Positions 32,529 to 38,429 of a stretch of 38,429 nucleotides of DNA are shown here, piece by piece. Position numbers and translations under genes: made by a program. The DNA lies in the NCBI GenBank assembly GCA_904420125.1, contig CAJFUK010000059.1, positions 1 to 38,429 of the forward strand. The letters are read 5' to 3'. The notes under the pieces are model-generated. The model made no database searches and was not told where the DNA came from. It saw only the letters and a program-made list of their open reading frames with translations. Each line of letters begins with the position of its first letter. The first letter of the stretch is position 1. This stretch comes from Candidatus Falkowella caecavicola (GTDB taxonomy: Bacteria > Bacillota > Clostridia > Oscillospirales > Ruminococcaceae).

Positions 32529-33356
32529 ATGAAAAAAGAAGTCATGGTATTAACAGGCGCAGGCCAGATTGGCATGGCAATCGCCCGCCGAATGGGCTAC
32601 GGAAAAAAGATCATCGTTGGAGATAAAAAGCTGGAAAATGCACAGGCGATTGCTAAAACCATGAACCAGGTGGGATTTGATGTGATGCCTCTGGAAATGG
32701 ATTTGGCTTCAAGAACATCCATCCGGTCCTTGATTGCCCAAGCGCAAAAATACGGGGATATTACGATGCTGGTAAACGCCGCCGGCGTTTCTCCAAGCCA
32801 GGCGTCTATTCAAACAATTTTGCAAGTGGATCTGTATGGAACAGCGGTGCTTTTGGAAGAAGTGGGGAAAGTAATTGCTCCCGGCGGTGTCGGGGTAACA
32901 ATTTCCAGTCAATCGGGGCACCGTATGCCGCAATTGACTCCGGAAGCCGACGAACAGCTTGCCTGTACTCCCACCGAAGACCTGCTGTCGCTTGACATTC
33001 TTCAGCCAGAGCATATCAGAGATACCCTCCATGCTTACCAAATGGCGAAACGTTGTAATGAAAAACGCGTCATGGCAGAAGCCGTAAAATGGGGTAAAAA
33101 AGGGGCGCGGGTGAACTCCATTTCACCCGGAATCATCGTGACACCGCTTGCCATTGATGAGTTTAACGGCCCCCGTGGAGAATTCTACAAAAATATGTTT
33201 GCCAAATGTCCAGCTGGCCGGCCGGGTACAGCCGACGAAGTAGCCAATGTAGCCGAGCTGCTGATGAGCAGCAAAGGCGCCTTTATCACTGGTGCCGACT
33301 TCCTGATTGACGGCGGGGCAACAGCCTCTTACTTCTATGGTCCTCTAAAACCATAG
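32529..33356 (+). CDS. Short-chain dehydrogenase/reductase
   Basis: A 275-residue classical SDR. The cofactor loop is TGAGQIGMAIAR (9-20), NAAG lies at 83-86, the serine of ISSQSG at about 126-129, and Y170/K174 in YQMAK complete the catalytic set. NSISPGIIVTPLA and the C-terminal ADFLIDGG are typical. The ATG at 32529 (family-like start MKKEVMVLTGAG) has AAGGA 13 bases upstream, somewhat far; an in-frame ATG at 32490 would add 13 residues. An insertion of about 30 residues between the serine and the tyrosine is longer than in the basic family. The substrate is unknown; LysR control is inferred from position. Confidence 0.9.
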   Translation: MKKEVMVLTGAGQIGMAIARRMGYGKKIIVGDKKLENAQAIAKTMNQVGFDVMPLEMDLASRTSIRSLIAQAQKYGDITMLVNAAGVSPSQASIQTILQVDLYGTAVLLEEVGKVIAPGGVGVTISSQSGHRMPQLTPEADEQLACTPTEDLLSLDILQPEHIRDTLHAYQMAKRCNEKRVMAEAVKWGKKGARVNSISPGIIVTPLAIDEFNGPRGEFYKNMFAKCPAGRPGTADEVANVAELLMSSKGAFITGADFLIDGGATASYFYGPLKP

Positions 33357-33397
33357 GAAATGACAGCGCCGGCCGGAGCGGTCAACGGTGAAAATAA

Positions 33398-33427
33398 GAA
33401 ACGGCATAGCCAAAGCTACGCCGTTTC
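33398..33427. terminator. Stem-loop between convergent SDR and three-gene operon
   Basis: A 13-bp stem GAAACGGCATAGC (33398-33410) with 33415-33427, one mismatch, CAAA loop. The minus-strand tail CTTATTTTC is moderately U-rich. It probably serves both directions. Confidence 0.6.
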
Positions 33428-33506
33428 CCGACAACAATTCTGATGCTATTGTATACGGGCCTCCTCTAAGGAAGTCCTTTGATATGGTTAATAGTTGTTG
33501 AACTGT

Positions 33507-34001
33507 TCAGAACATAATATACAGGAGTGCCAGAATCAGTTTATAATCTCCGCCCTCATTGAGAAGCAAAAGCGCCAGTCCTAATAACAGTAGCCGGTCG
33601 CTGTCCATATTAAGAGCCTTCAGTACTCTGTGTACCGGAGTCGATGAATTTTGCAGCAGACCGTGGAGCATATCCGAAAGCCCGGCGGGTTCTGATGCAG
33701 ACGGGAGAGAAACGTCCGTCTGCCCGTTTGATTTGCTTGCCTGCCGGTGTTCAGAAACAGTCGTCGAACGCTGTGCCGATTGCGCAAATGGATTTTGTAT
33801 ATTTTCGGTTGCCAGTGCAGAAGGGGCGGGACGTGGATGGGCTGCCTGCGCGTCCCGTGCAGGGGGACGGCGAATGGGAGCAGACACGGCAGGTGTGCGA
33901 GCCAGATTCTGCCGGGCCCGATTTTGCATCTCCATTACCCTGCGGGCCGCGTCCTGCTGCATCCCCATCAGGTCAGCCGTTGAATGTACGGGTGGGCTCA
34001 T
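33507..34001 (-). CDS. Unrecognised protein with disordered head and hydrophobic tail
   Basis: 164 residues. Residues 1-100 are Ala/Gln/Pro/Arg-rich and look disordered. Residues 105-130 form an amphipathic stretch (LSDMLHGLLQNSSTPVHRVL). The end is strongly hydrophobic (SDRLLLLGLALLLL, then NEGGDYKLILALLYIMF), long enough for one or two membrane segments. Its ATG overlaps the stop of the upstream gene by four bases (ATGA), so it is coupled to it. I recognise no family. It is last of three genes of similar character. Confidence 0.75.
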   Translation of the reverse strand: MSPPVHSTADLMGMQQDAARRVMEMQNRARQNLARTPAVSAPIRRPPARDAQAAHPRPAPSALATENIQNPFAQSAQRSTTVSEHRQASKSNGQTDVSLPSASEPAGLSDMLHGLLQNSSTPVHRVLKALNMDSDRLLLLGLALLLLNEGGDYKLILALLYIMF

Positions 34002-34429
34002 GATTCCCGCCTCCCCTCATTTTCTTCTTTTTTGCCGCCAAAAAGGCCGCTTTCCCGCAGCATGGGCAGCATCGAGATCAAGTGCATAATCTTAATGGCG
34101 TCATCCGCCCTGGACTGCCGCTCCGGCTTCAGATGCGGACGAAGCGCCCGGATCAGCGACGTGTTCTTATCGTCCTTATTCATTGCAGACATCATCTGCT
34201 GCGCTTTGACCAGCATATTGATGTCCAGCCCGCTCAGATCGGGAACTGGGGAGGAAGGCGGGCTATCCTGCACAGGTTTTTTTTCATCGCCGCCCAGCAT
34301 ACTGCTGATTTTGGAAAGGTCGATGTTGCCGTCGCTCCCCGTCAGCATCTGCGCCATATTTTTCAGTTGTTGCTGACCCTCACTGCTTCCCAGGATGTTC
34401 TGCAGTGTCGTGGCAAAATCTTCTTCCAT
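33998..34429 (-). CDS. Unrecognised soluble protein, second of three
   Basis: 143 residues, no membrane segment. The head (EEDFATTLQNILGSSEGQQQ, then LKNMAQMLTGSDGNIDLSKI) resembles the third protein of the operon in its repeated 'LGSxEGxxQLxxL' helices. A Pro/Ser linker (about 50-65) leads to a helical part (INMLVKAQQMMSAMNKDDKN, then TSLIRALRPHLKPERQSRAD and DAIKIMHLISMLP). The tail is charged. A ribosome site GGAGGGAATTTTT precedes the ATG. No function is known to me. Confidence 0.75.
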   Translation of the reverse strand: MEEDFATTLQNILGSSEGQQQLKNMAQMLTGSDGNIDLSKISSMLGGDEKKPVQDSPPSSPVPDLSGLDINMLVKAQQMMSAMNKDDKNTSLIRALRPHLKPERQSRADDAIKIMHLISMLPMLRESGLFGGKKEENEGRRES

Positions 34430-34461
34430 AAAAATTCCCTCCGTTTCCCGACAGGATACTC

Positions 34462-34707
34462 TTATTTTTTACCGAACAGTTGTTTTAACAGCTGCTGTGC
34501 TTCCGGAGAATTCAGCATTTGATTGGCCAGTTCCGGATGCTGCAGCACCTGTTGGAGTTTATCCCCGTTAGCGCCCATGTTCTGCAGAATATGCGGATCC
34601 AGCTTTCCGGTAGAAAGCTGCTGTTTGAGGGCTTCCGGGCTGGTGCCCAGTTTACTGCCTGCCATTTTGAGCAGGGCGTTCATCTGTGCTTCAGAAAGAT
34701 TTTTCAT
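34462..34707 (-). CDS. Unrecognised small helical protein, first of three
   Basis: 81 residues from ATG 34707, which has AGGAG eight bases upstream. It is all-helical and Gln/Leu-rich: LSEAQMNALLKMAGSKLGTS, PEALKQQLSTGKLDPHILQN and PELANQMLNSPEAQQLLKQL. A possible promoter on the minus strand is TTACCT, 16 bp, TATCAT (34730-34757). The next gene follows after 32 bases. The function is unknown. Short glutamine-rich helices of this sort occur in clostridial sporulation or assembly proteins, but nothing here proves that. Confidence 0.75.
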   Translation of the reverse strand: MKNLSEAQMNALLKMAGSKLGTSPEALKQQLSTGKLDPHILQNMGANGDKLQQVLQHPELANQMLNSPEAQQLLKQLFGKK

Positions 34708-34808
34708 CAACCATTCTCCTGTTCCATTTATGATATTTTTATGATACAATAAGGTAAGTTATGCCGTATATTGATTCAAATCCCATACAGGACAAAGGAG
34801 AGAACACC

Positions 34809-35285
34809 ATGCGGATGATTGTGATATCCGATACGCACCGGAACGCCCATATACTGGAAACGATTATTTCCAAACATTTGGAAGATGCAGATCTGTTCAT
34901 CCATCTGGGCGATGGCCGGGCAGAACTGGAAGATATGCAAATCCTGTATCCTCAGAAAAAGTTTCTGGCAGTGACCGGCAACTGTGACTGGGGGTTTGAA
35001 GGCAAAACGTTTGACCTTTTTCAGGCGGGAGACATCCAGATTATGTTGACACACGGCCATCTGTATGGGGTCAAGGAAGGTCTCGACCGATTGATGGACG
35101 CGGCCAAACGCAATGGCTCCCGTATTGTATTATATGGTCACACCCATCAAAAATTGACAGTTTACAGAAACGGATTATATATCATGAATCCCGGCAGCGC
35201 ATCCCAACCGCGATCCGGCGGAAGGACCTATGGCATCCTGGATATTCAGGGACGGGATGTCCATATGACGATTGTAGATCTATAA
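34809..35285 (+). CDS. YfcE/MJ0936-type metallophosphodiesterase
   Basis: A 158-residue cytosolic phosphodiesterase. Metal ligands are D8 and H10 (ISDTHRN), D35 (HLGDGRAE), N58 (VTGNCD), H82 (LTHGH) and H111/H113 (YGHTHQ), the complete set. The ATG at 34809 has GGAG eight bases upstream; the open frame reaches back to 34761 but lacks a site there. It is followed after 15 bases by the biotin ligase gene and both are probably cotranscribed. The substrate is unknown. Confidence 0.93.
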   Translation: MRMIVISDTHRNAHILETIISKHLEDADLFIHLGDGRAELEDMQILYPQKKFLAVTGNCDWGFEGKTFDLFQAGDIQIMLTHGHLYGVKEGLDRLMDAAKRNGSRIVLYGHTHQKLTVYRNGLYIMNPGSASQPRSGGRTYGILDIQGRDVHMTIVDL

Positions 35286-35300
35286 AAAAGGAAAGGCAGA

Positions 35301-36074
35301 ATGGACATGGAAACCCAGTGGCTTGGAAATGGCACGGAAAAGCGCCGGTATTTTACAGAGCTTCCTTCTACCAATGATTATATCAAGGCGCATATGGCCG
35401 AATTGGCGCATGGAACCGTTGTTCTGGCAAAAAAGCAGACGGCTGGAAAAGGACGGATCGGGCGGAAATGGGAAGCAGACAAGGGGGACTGCCTGTGCTT
35501 TTCCTTTGCCCTGCGGGACGTCCCCATCCATCATCTGCCCCTGCTGCCATTGATCTGCGGAATGGCCGGGGTGGATGCGTTGGATCAGCTGATTCCTGGA
35601 AAAACCGGTATTAAATGGCCCAACGATCTGGTCATCGAGGGAAAAAAGGTCTGCGGCATTCTTTGTGAAAGTCTTTTTTCCGGCACGCAGGCGGACGCGG
35701 TCTGCGGGATCGGTATCAACCTGCGGCAGACACAAGCGCAGTTTACAGCGGCCGGCCTGCCTCATGCAGGCTCCCTGTTCTCCCTGACCGGACGCTGTGT
35801 CTCACCGCAAACCCTGCTGCAAAAAATCCTGCAGGCGTTTGAGCCGCTGTATACGCAGCTCTGTCAGGAAGGTTTTGCCTCTCTTCGGCCCCAGTATGAG
35901 GCGCGTTGCCTGACAGTTGGAAAAGAAATACGGGTCATGCAAAACGGCCGGGAGTCCAGCGGCACCGCTTTGGGGATTGCGGAAAATGGCAACCTGCTCT
36001 GTAATTTAGGCGGAGAAATCGTCGCTATTTCCAGCGGGGAAGCGTCTGTCCGCGGCTTGTACGGCTATGTATAA
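35301..36074 (+). CDS. birA: Biotin--[acetyl-CoA-carboxylase] ligase, monofunctional
   Basis: A 257-residue enzyme that attaches biotin to the carboxyl-carrier protein. The biotinyl-AMP loop is GKGRIGRKW (49-57), followed by CLCFSFAL, KWPNDLVIEGKKVCGIL (105-121) and GIGINL. The C-terminal SH3-like domain is present (VGKEIRV, GTALGIAENGNLL). The N-terminal HTH of bifunctional BirA is absent, so it is not itself a DNA-binding repressor. AGGAAAGG lies seven bases before the ATG. It is second gene after the YfcE-like phosphodiesterase. Confidence 0.93.
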   Translation: MDMETQWLGNGTEKRRYFTELPSTNDYIKAHMAELAHGTVVLAKKQTAGKGRIGRKWEADKGDCLCFSFALRDVPIHHLPLLPLICGMAGVDALDQLIPGKTGIKWPNDLVIEGKKVCGILCESLFSGTQADAVCGIGINLRQTQAQFTAAGLPHAGSLFSLTGRCVSPQTLLQKILQAFEPLYTQLCQEGFASLRPQYEARCLTVGKEIRVMQNGRESSGTALGIAENGNLLCNLGGEIVAISSGEASVRGLYGYV

Positions 36075-36325
36075 AACCAGCCGCTCGGAATCTTTCTTGT
36101 TGACAGATCCCTTGTATTGATCCCCATGTTCATTTTCCTTTTTTTCTTTCCGTTTGTCTGTCGACCGGCCGTTCTCCTATTCAGTCGCCCCTCCCCGACA
36201 TACCCCTTTTCCATCCCGGCCCCCTGACTCCTGACCTGCCCTCTGACCGCTTTTTATCCGACCACCATTTGCTATCCTTGGGCCGCCCTTCCGATTGGGC
36301 AGTTGGAAAAGCATATGGTGTTTTT
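36075..36325 (+). other. Pyrimidine-rich gap
   Basis: A 251-base stretch with no gene. Counting 36121-36240 by hand gives 27 purines in 120 bases, so about 78 percent pyrimidine on the plus strand. No open frame with a ribosome site and no strong hairpin is seen. Confidence 0.6.
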
Positions 36326-36622
36326 TTATTTCTTTTCTGAATCTTTCAAAATCTGCGTCACCAGAGCAGCACCCGCCTGCATCCCAATGTCCATGTACAC
36401 TTCCTCCAATGTGGTTGCATAAGCGGTGATTAAATCCATGATTTCATTAAATTGTTTTGCATTTGGATACTCTTCGCGCAGCCGGGTCCAGACCCGCTCT
36501 TCTGCTTCTTCCAACCGGTCGATATAGGAACGCCGGTCGATCCGACTCTCGCAGCCGTTTAAAAGAAATTCCCGGATCTGCCGGATATCCATCCGTGAAA
36601 AAATTTGATCAATATAATTCAT
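36326..36622 (-). CDS. Small helical protein, complete member of a local family
   Basis: 98 residues from ATG 36622, which has GGAGG nine bases upstream. The N-terminal half (NYIDQIFSRMDIRQIREFLL) and charged middle lead to REEYPNAKQFNEIMDLITAY and a C-terminal helix EVYMDIGMQAGAALVTQIL. The last 55 residues align with the truncated gene at the right window edge and with the frameshifted copy at 37538-37733. All three sit in a region with a recombinase relic, so this is probably cargo of mobile elements. The function is unknown. Confidence 0.75.
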   Translation of the reverse strand: MNYIDQIFSRMDIRQIREFLLNGCESRIDRRSYIDRLEEAEERVWTRLREEYPNAKQFNEIMDLITAYATTLEEVYMDIGMQAGAALVTQILKDSEKK

Positions 36623-36749
36623 AATCAATTACCTCCGTTGTTTGCCGGATACTGGATATCATTCCCGTACCCGTGCTTTTCCTTATCACAATCACGAAAA
36701 AGGCAGATGGAAAAGTGCCTGCGGAATGAGGATGTATAGTCGATTTAAG

Positions 36750-36781
36750 ATGAAGGGCATATCCAGGAATATGCCCTTCAT
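36750..36781 (-). terminator. Stem-loop at the end of the recombinase relic
   Basis: A perfect 13-bp stem ATGAAGGGCATAT (36750-36762) with 36769-36781 and a 6-nt loop, overlapping the recombinase stop codon. There is no U-tract, so termination is weak or Rho-assisted. Confidence 0.5.
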
Positions 36782-37379
36782 TCAATTGTACCAATGTAAT
36801 TGAAATAAACACCGATTTTCTGTGTGTAAAACTTTCTCTTGTAAGCGCTGTCACGCTCATGCACCGTGATGTGGTGAGCAGACTCCCGCAGGATTTCCGG
36901 TGTCAGCTCCGGCACTTCTAAATGCCGGTCAACAATGGCGAGAAATTTTCCCACGTTGTCAAGTTCGTCCTGCTGTTTGACAAGTTCCGCTTCAAAACAG
37001 GAAGCTGCGCTTTTAAGGTTTCCTGCTCTGCCAGATATCGCCCATTCAACTGCCCAAATTCTTCGTCTGTGAGTATACCGGTTACCAGCTTCTCAAAGGT
37101 GGCAGCTATCAGGTTGTCAACTTCTGCAAGCCGTTTCCTTGCCTGATCCAGTTCCTTTCGCTTGCCCGTCAGTTCCTTTTTTAACTGGTCGGATTGCTTC
37201 GCCGTCAAATGGGTTATAAAGGCTTTCCGGTCGGCTTGTGCCGCTTGTACAACGGTTTGTATGGCTTTCAAAACAGCTTCCCACAGATGCAGGGCTTTTA
37301 CTGTGCGGGGCATGCATTCTTCCTTGTGCTTATGGCATTTGCCGCAAACATAAGTGTATTTGCTCTTGTTATTTTTCAT
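36778..37379 (-). pseudogene. Large serine recombinase (TnpX-like), 5'-truncated and frameshifted
   Basis: Only the C-terminal part of a large serine recombinase remains. It starts with a zinc ribbon fragment (YVCGKCHKHKEEC), then the long coiled coil (LKKELTGKRKELDQARKRL, then VDNLIAATFEKLVTGILTDE). Near 36990 the frame shifts by one base. The C-terminal DUF4368-type domain continues in another phase to a stop at 36778 (DNVGKFLAIVDRH, then LTPEILRESAHHITVHERD and KIGVYFNYIGTIE). The resolvase catalytic domain with its serine and the DNA-binding domain are missing, so it cannot act. It marks an old integrative element. Confidence 0.88.
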
Positions 37380-37381
37380 AT

Positions 37382-37433
37382 AAAGACCTTTTCGCTGGAT
37401 TTTGTGTTTCTCTGTTTCCGCGAAAAGGTCTTT
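37382..37433. terminator. Stem-loop at the truncated edge of the recombinase
   Basis: A perfect 14-bp stem AAAGACCTTTTCGC (37382-37395) with 37420-37433 and a 24-nt loop, followed on the plus strand by more T. It begins three bases from the first codon of the surviving recombinase fragment. It may be a terminator or the border of a deletion or insertion. Confidence 0.5.
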
Positions 37434-37537
37434 TTCATTCTATGGTTCTCTATCGGGTTTTCGGTTAATTTATTGAAGGATTTGTCTTCTACTATCAGTA
37501 TGTCGGAAATGGGATAGAATCAATAATTGACGTTTCC

Positions 37538-37733
37538 TCATATGTCTGTTTCAAAATTGTCGGTTCGCTGGCCATGCAGGATAACGCCGACTTTCAGCCC
37601 CAGGTTAAAATAGATTTTCTCAATGACGGATACATAACTGTTGAGTTGGTCAATCACGTTATCTGTTCCCTGCATTTTTCTATAATCATTTTTTTAACTT
37701 TGAATAGGCTTTGCTTTCTCTCTGCTCAAAACT
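37538..37733 (-). pseudogene. Frameshifted copy of the local small-protein family
   Basis: On the minus strand SFEQRESKAYSKLKK ends at a run of seven A (37687-37694 region). One extra A would join it to NDYRKMQGTDNVIDQL, then NSYVSVIEKIYFNLGLKVGV and a stop at 37538. The joined sequence lines up with the genes at 36326-36622 and 38242-38429 (AYSKLKKNDY to SARLHKDYPN; VSVIEKIYFNLGLKVG to VNAIENVYMEAGLQVG). The start is not preserved. Confidence 0.6.
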
Positions 37734-37780
37734 GTCGTTGTTAACAATCACTTGGGTGTCTCCGGCGCGAATATACGCAC

Positions 37781-37903
37781 TTATATGCACTTATACGTAC
37801 TCAACATTTGCAAATTAAGGCGCCGTTTCATCGCGAAAAAATAGCTTTCTGAATGGCCGCGCCCCAGTCGCTCTTTTTTCTCGTACTCTTCAAATTCGGA
37901 CAT
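37781..37903 (-). CDS. 40-residue ORF in the mobile relic
   Basis: ATG 37903 to TAA at 37781. It is charged and helical (MSEFEEYEKKERLGRGHSES, then FFAMKRRLNLQML). It begins 16 bases after the previous gene with an AAAGAAG eight or more bases upstream. It may be a complete small protein or the head of a decayed longer one. No function is recognised. Confidence 0.4.
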   Translation of the reverse strand: MSEFEEYEKKERLGRGHSESYFFAMKRRLNLQMLSTYKCI

Positions 37904-37919
37904 GATGCTGCTTCTTTCG

Positions 37920-38237
37920 TCAAGTCAATAGGTCTTTTATTTCTGAAATAATCTGCTCTTTGTCTTTTACCTCTCCTTTCCAACCCGCAAGAATCATTTC
38001 CAAGAGCATGGTTTTGAAAACGGCATCCACAAACTCCTCGTTTCTATGTACCGTAAGCAAAACAAAAATAATTTCGTAAAACCGCTCCTTTGCAAGCCGT
38101 TCGACAAGCATTTTCATCATGTCCAACCCCATATGTTCATCACCGGGAGTACAAATCAGATACCACCAGCCGGGGTATTTCTTTACCCACTGTAAAAAGC
38201 GGATTGTCTGTTTATCTCTTTTGGTCAGATGTTCCAC
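37920..38237 (-). CDS. Unrecognised protein in the mobile relic
   Basis: 105 residues if begun at GTG 38237 with GGGGG about nine bases upstream; a TTG at 38255 would add six residues and overlap the upstream gene. The sequence is helical with aromatic and hydrophobic stretches (TIRFLQWVKKYPGWWYLICT, then FYEIIFVLLTVHRNEEFVDA and MLLEMILAGWKGE) and an acidic end (DKEQIISEIKDLLT). I do not recognise it. It lies directly after the small-family gene at the window edge and looks cotranscribed with it. Confidence 0.65.
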   Translation of the reverse strand: MEHLTKRDKQTIRFLQWVKKYPGWWYLICTPGDEHMGLDMMKMLVERLAKERFYEIIFVLLTVHRNEEFVDAVFKTMLLEMILAGWKGEVKDKEQIISEIKDLLT

Positions 38238-38241
38238 TGTC

Positions 38242-38429
38242 CTATTCCCCCTCAAAAGCCACTTTTAAGTTTTGGGCTGTTTGGGCGGCGAGTGTTGCGC
38301 CGACCTGCAAGCCGGCTTCCATGTAAACATTTTCGATTGCATTTACATAGTCATAAATGGGTTGGGCGATTTCTTCAAAGTCCTTTTCGTTTGGGTAGTC
38401 CTTATGCAGGCGGGCACTAAAGGCTTTAT
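38242..38429 (-). CDS. Small helical protein of the local family, C-terminal part
   Basis: Open on the minus strand from the window edge to TAG at 38242; the 5' part lies outside. The 61 visible residues include KAFSARLHKDYPNEKDFEEI and the C-terminal helix AIENVYMEAGLQVGATLAAQ. It is clearly related to the complete gene at 36326-36622 and to the broken copy at 37538-37733. The function is unknown. Confidence 0.75.
   Translation of the reverse strand, partial: KAFSARLHKDYPNEKDFEEIAQPIYDYVNAIENVYMEAGLQVGATLAAQTAQNLKVAFEGE

Noticed and set aside
32293-32532. 79-codon plus-strand ORF
   Set aside because: It starts at a GTG without ribosome site inside the gap and has no recognisable motif; kept only as part of the possible remnant.

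Overview
The window looks like chromosome from a low-to-mid-GC Firmicute of class Clostridia, most likely a gut member of the Oscillospiraceae/Ruminococcaceae. This is inferred from gene content and style: AGGAGG-type ribosome binding sites, frequent TTG and GTG starts, sigma-A type promoters with 16-17 bp spacers, a DUF4358-type lipoprotein, a FeoB-associated Cys-rich mini-protein, Ser/Glu-rich surface linkers and a TnpX-like large serine recombinase relic. No taxonomic marker gene is present, so genus and species cannot be given.

Layout. 1-5.5 kb: the N-terminus of a SAM methyltransferase, a tRNA-Ala(CGC) with its own promoter and terminator, an aldo/keto reductase, a membrane-anchored lipase-like hydrolase, a family-43 glycosidase and a small membrane protein. 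5.5-10.1 kb: a large natural fusion of an endonuclease Q-like PHP nuclease with a UvrD-type helicase, then a secreted SH3/C39 peptidase. 10.3-11.1 kb: a DtxR/MntR-type metal regulator divergent from a 59-residue Cys-rich membrane protein. 11.2-14.6 kb: a three-gene sugar operon (TIM-barrel isomerase, Gfo/Idh/MocA oxidoreductase, GH27 alpha-galactosidase). 15-20 kb: VanY-type carboxypeptidase, the ATPase YchF with a membrane protein and a lipoprotein, and a surface SGNH hydrolase ending in six 81-bp repeats. 20.2-22.6 kb: asnB and nth, translationally coupled. 23.0-29.1 kb: a complete dTDP-L-rhamnose operon (rfbA-rfbC-rfbB-rfbD) running into an ABC-2 polysaccharide exporter whose permease carries a duplicated extracytoplasmic domain. 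29.4-33.4 kb: a metallophosphoesterase with an XRE regulator, a divergent 28-residue hydrophobic peptide under a repeated operator, a 150-bp inverted-repeat element, a LysR regulator and an SDR enzyme. 33.5-36.1 kb: an operon of three unrecognised proteins, a YfcE-like phosphodiesterase and a BirA-type biotin ligase. 36.3-38.4 kb: a decayed mobile region with a frameshifted serine recombinase relic and three relatives of one small protein family.

How the genes work together. The rhamnose/ABC exporter operon is the clearest functional unit: it makes dTDP-L-rhamnose and exports a rhamnose-containing glycan. Cell-wall and surface functions recur around it (VanY, SGNH hydrolase, SH3/C39 peptidase). 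The most novel-looking items are the XRE/mini-peptide module at 30.3-30.9 kb, the exporter permease with its 120-residue tandem domain, the EndoQ-UvrD fusion and the small paralogous family in the mobile relic.
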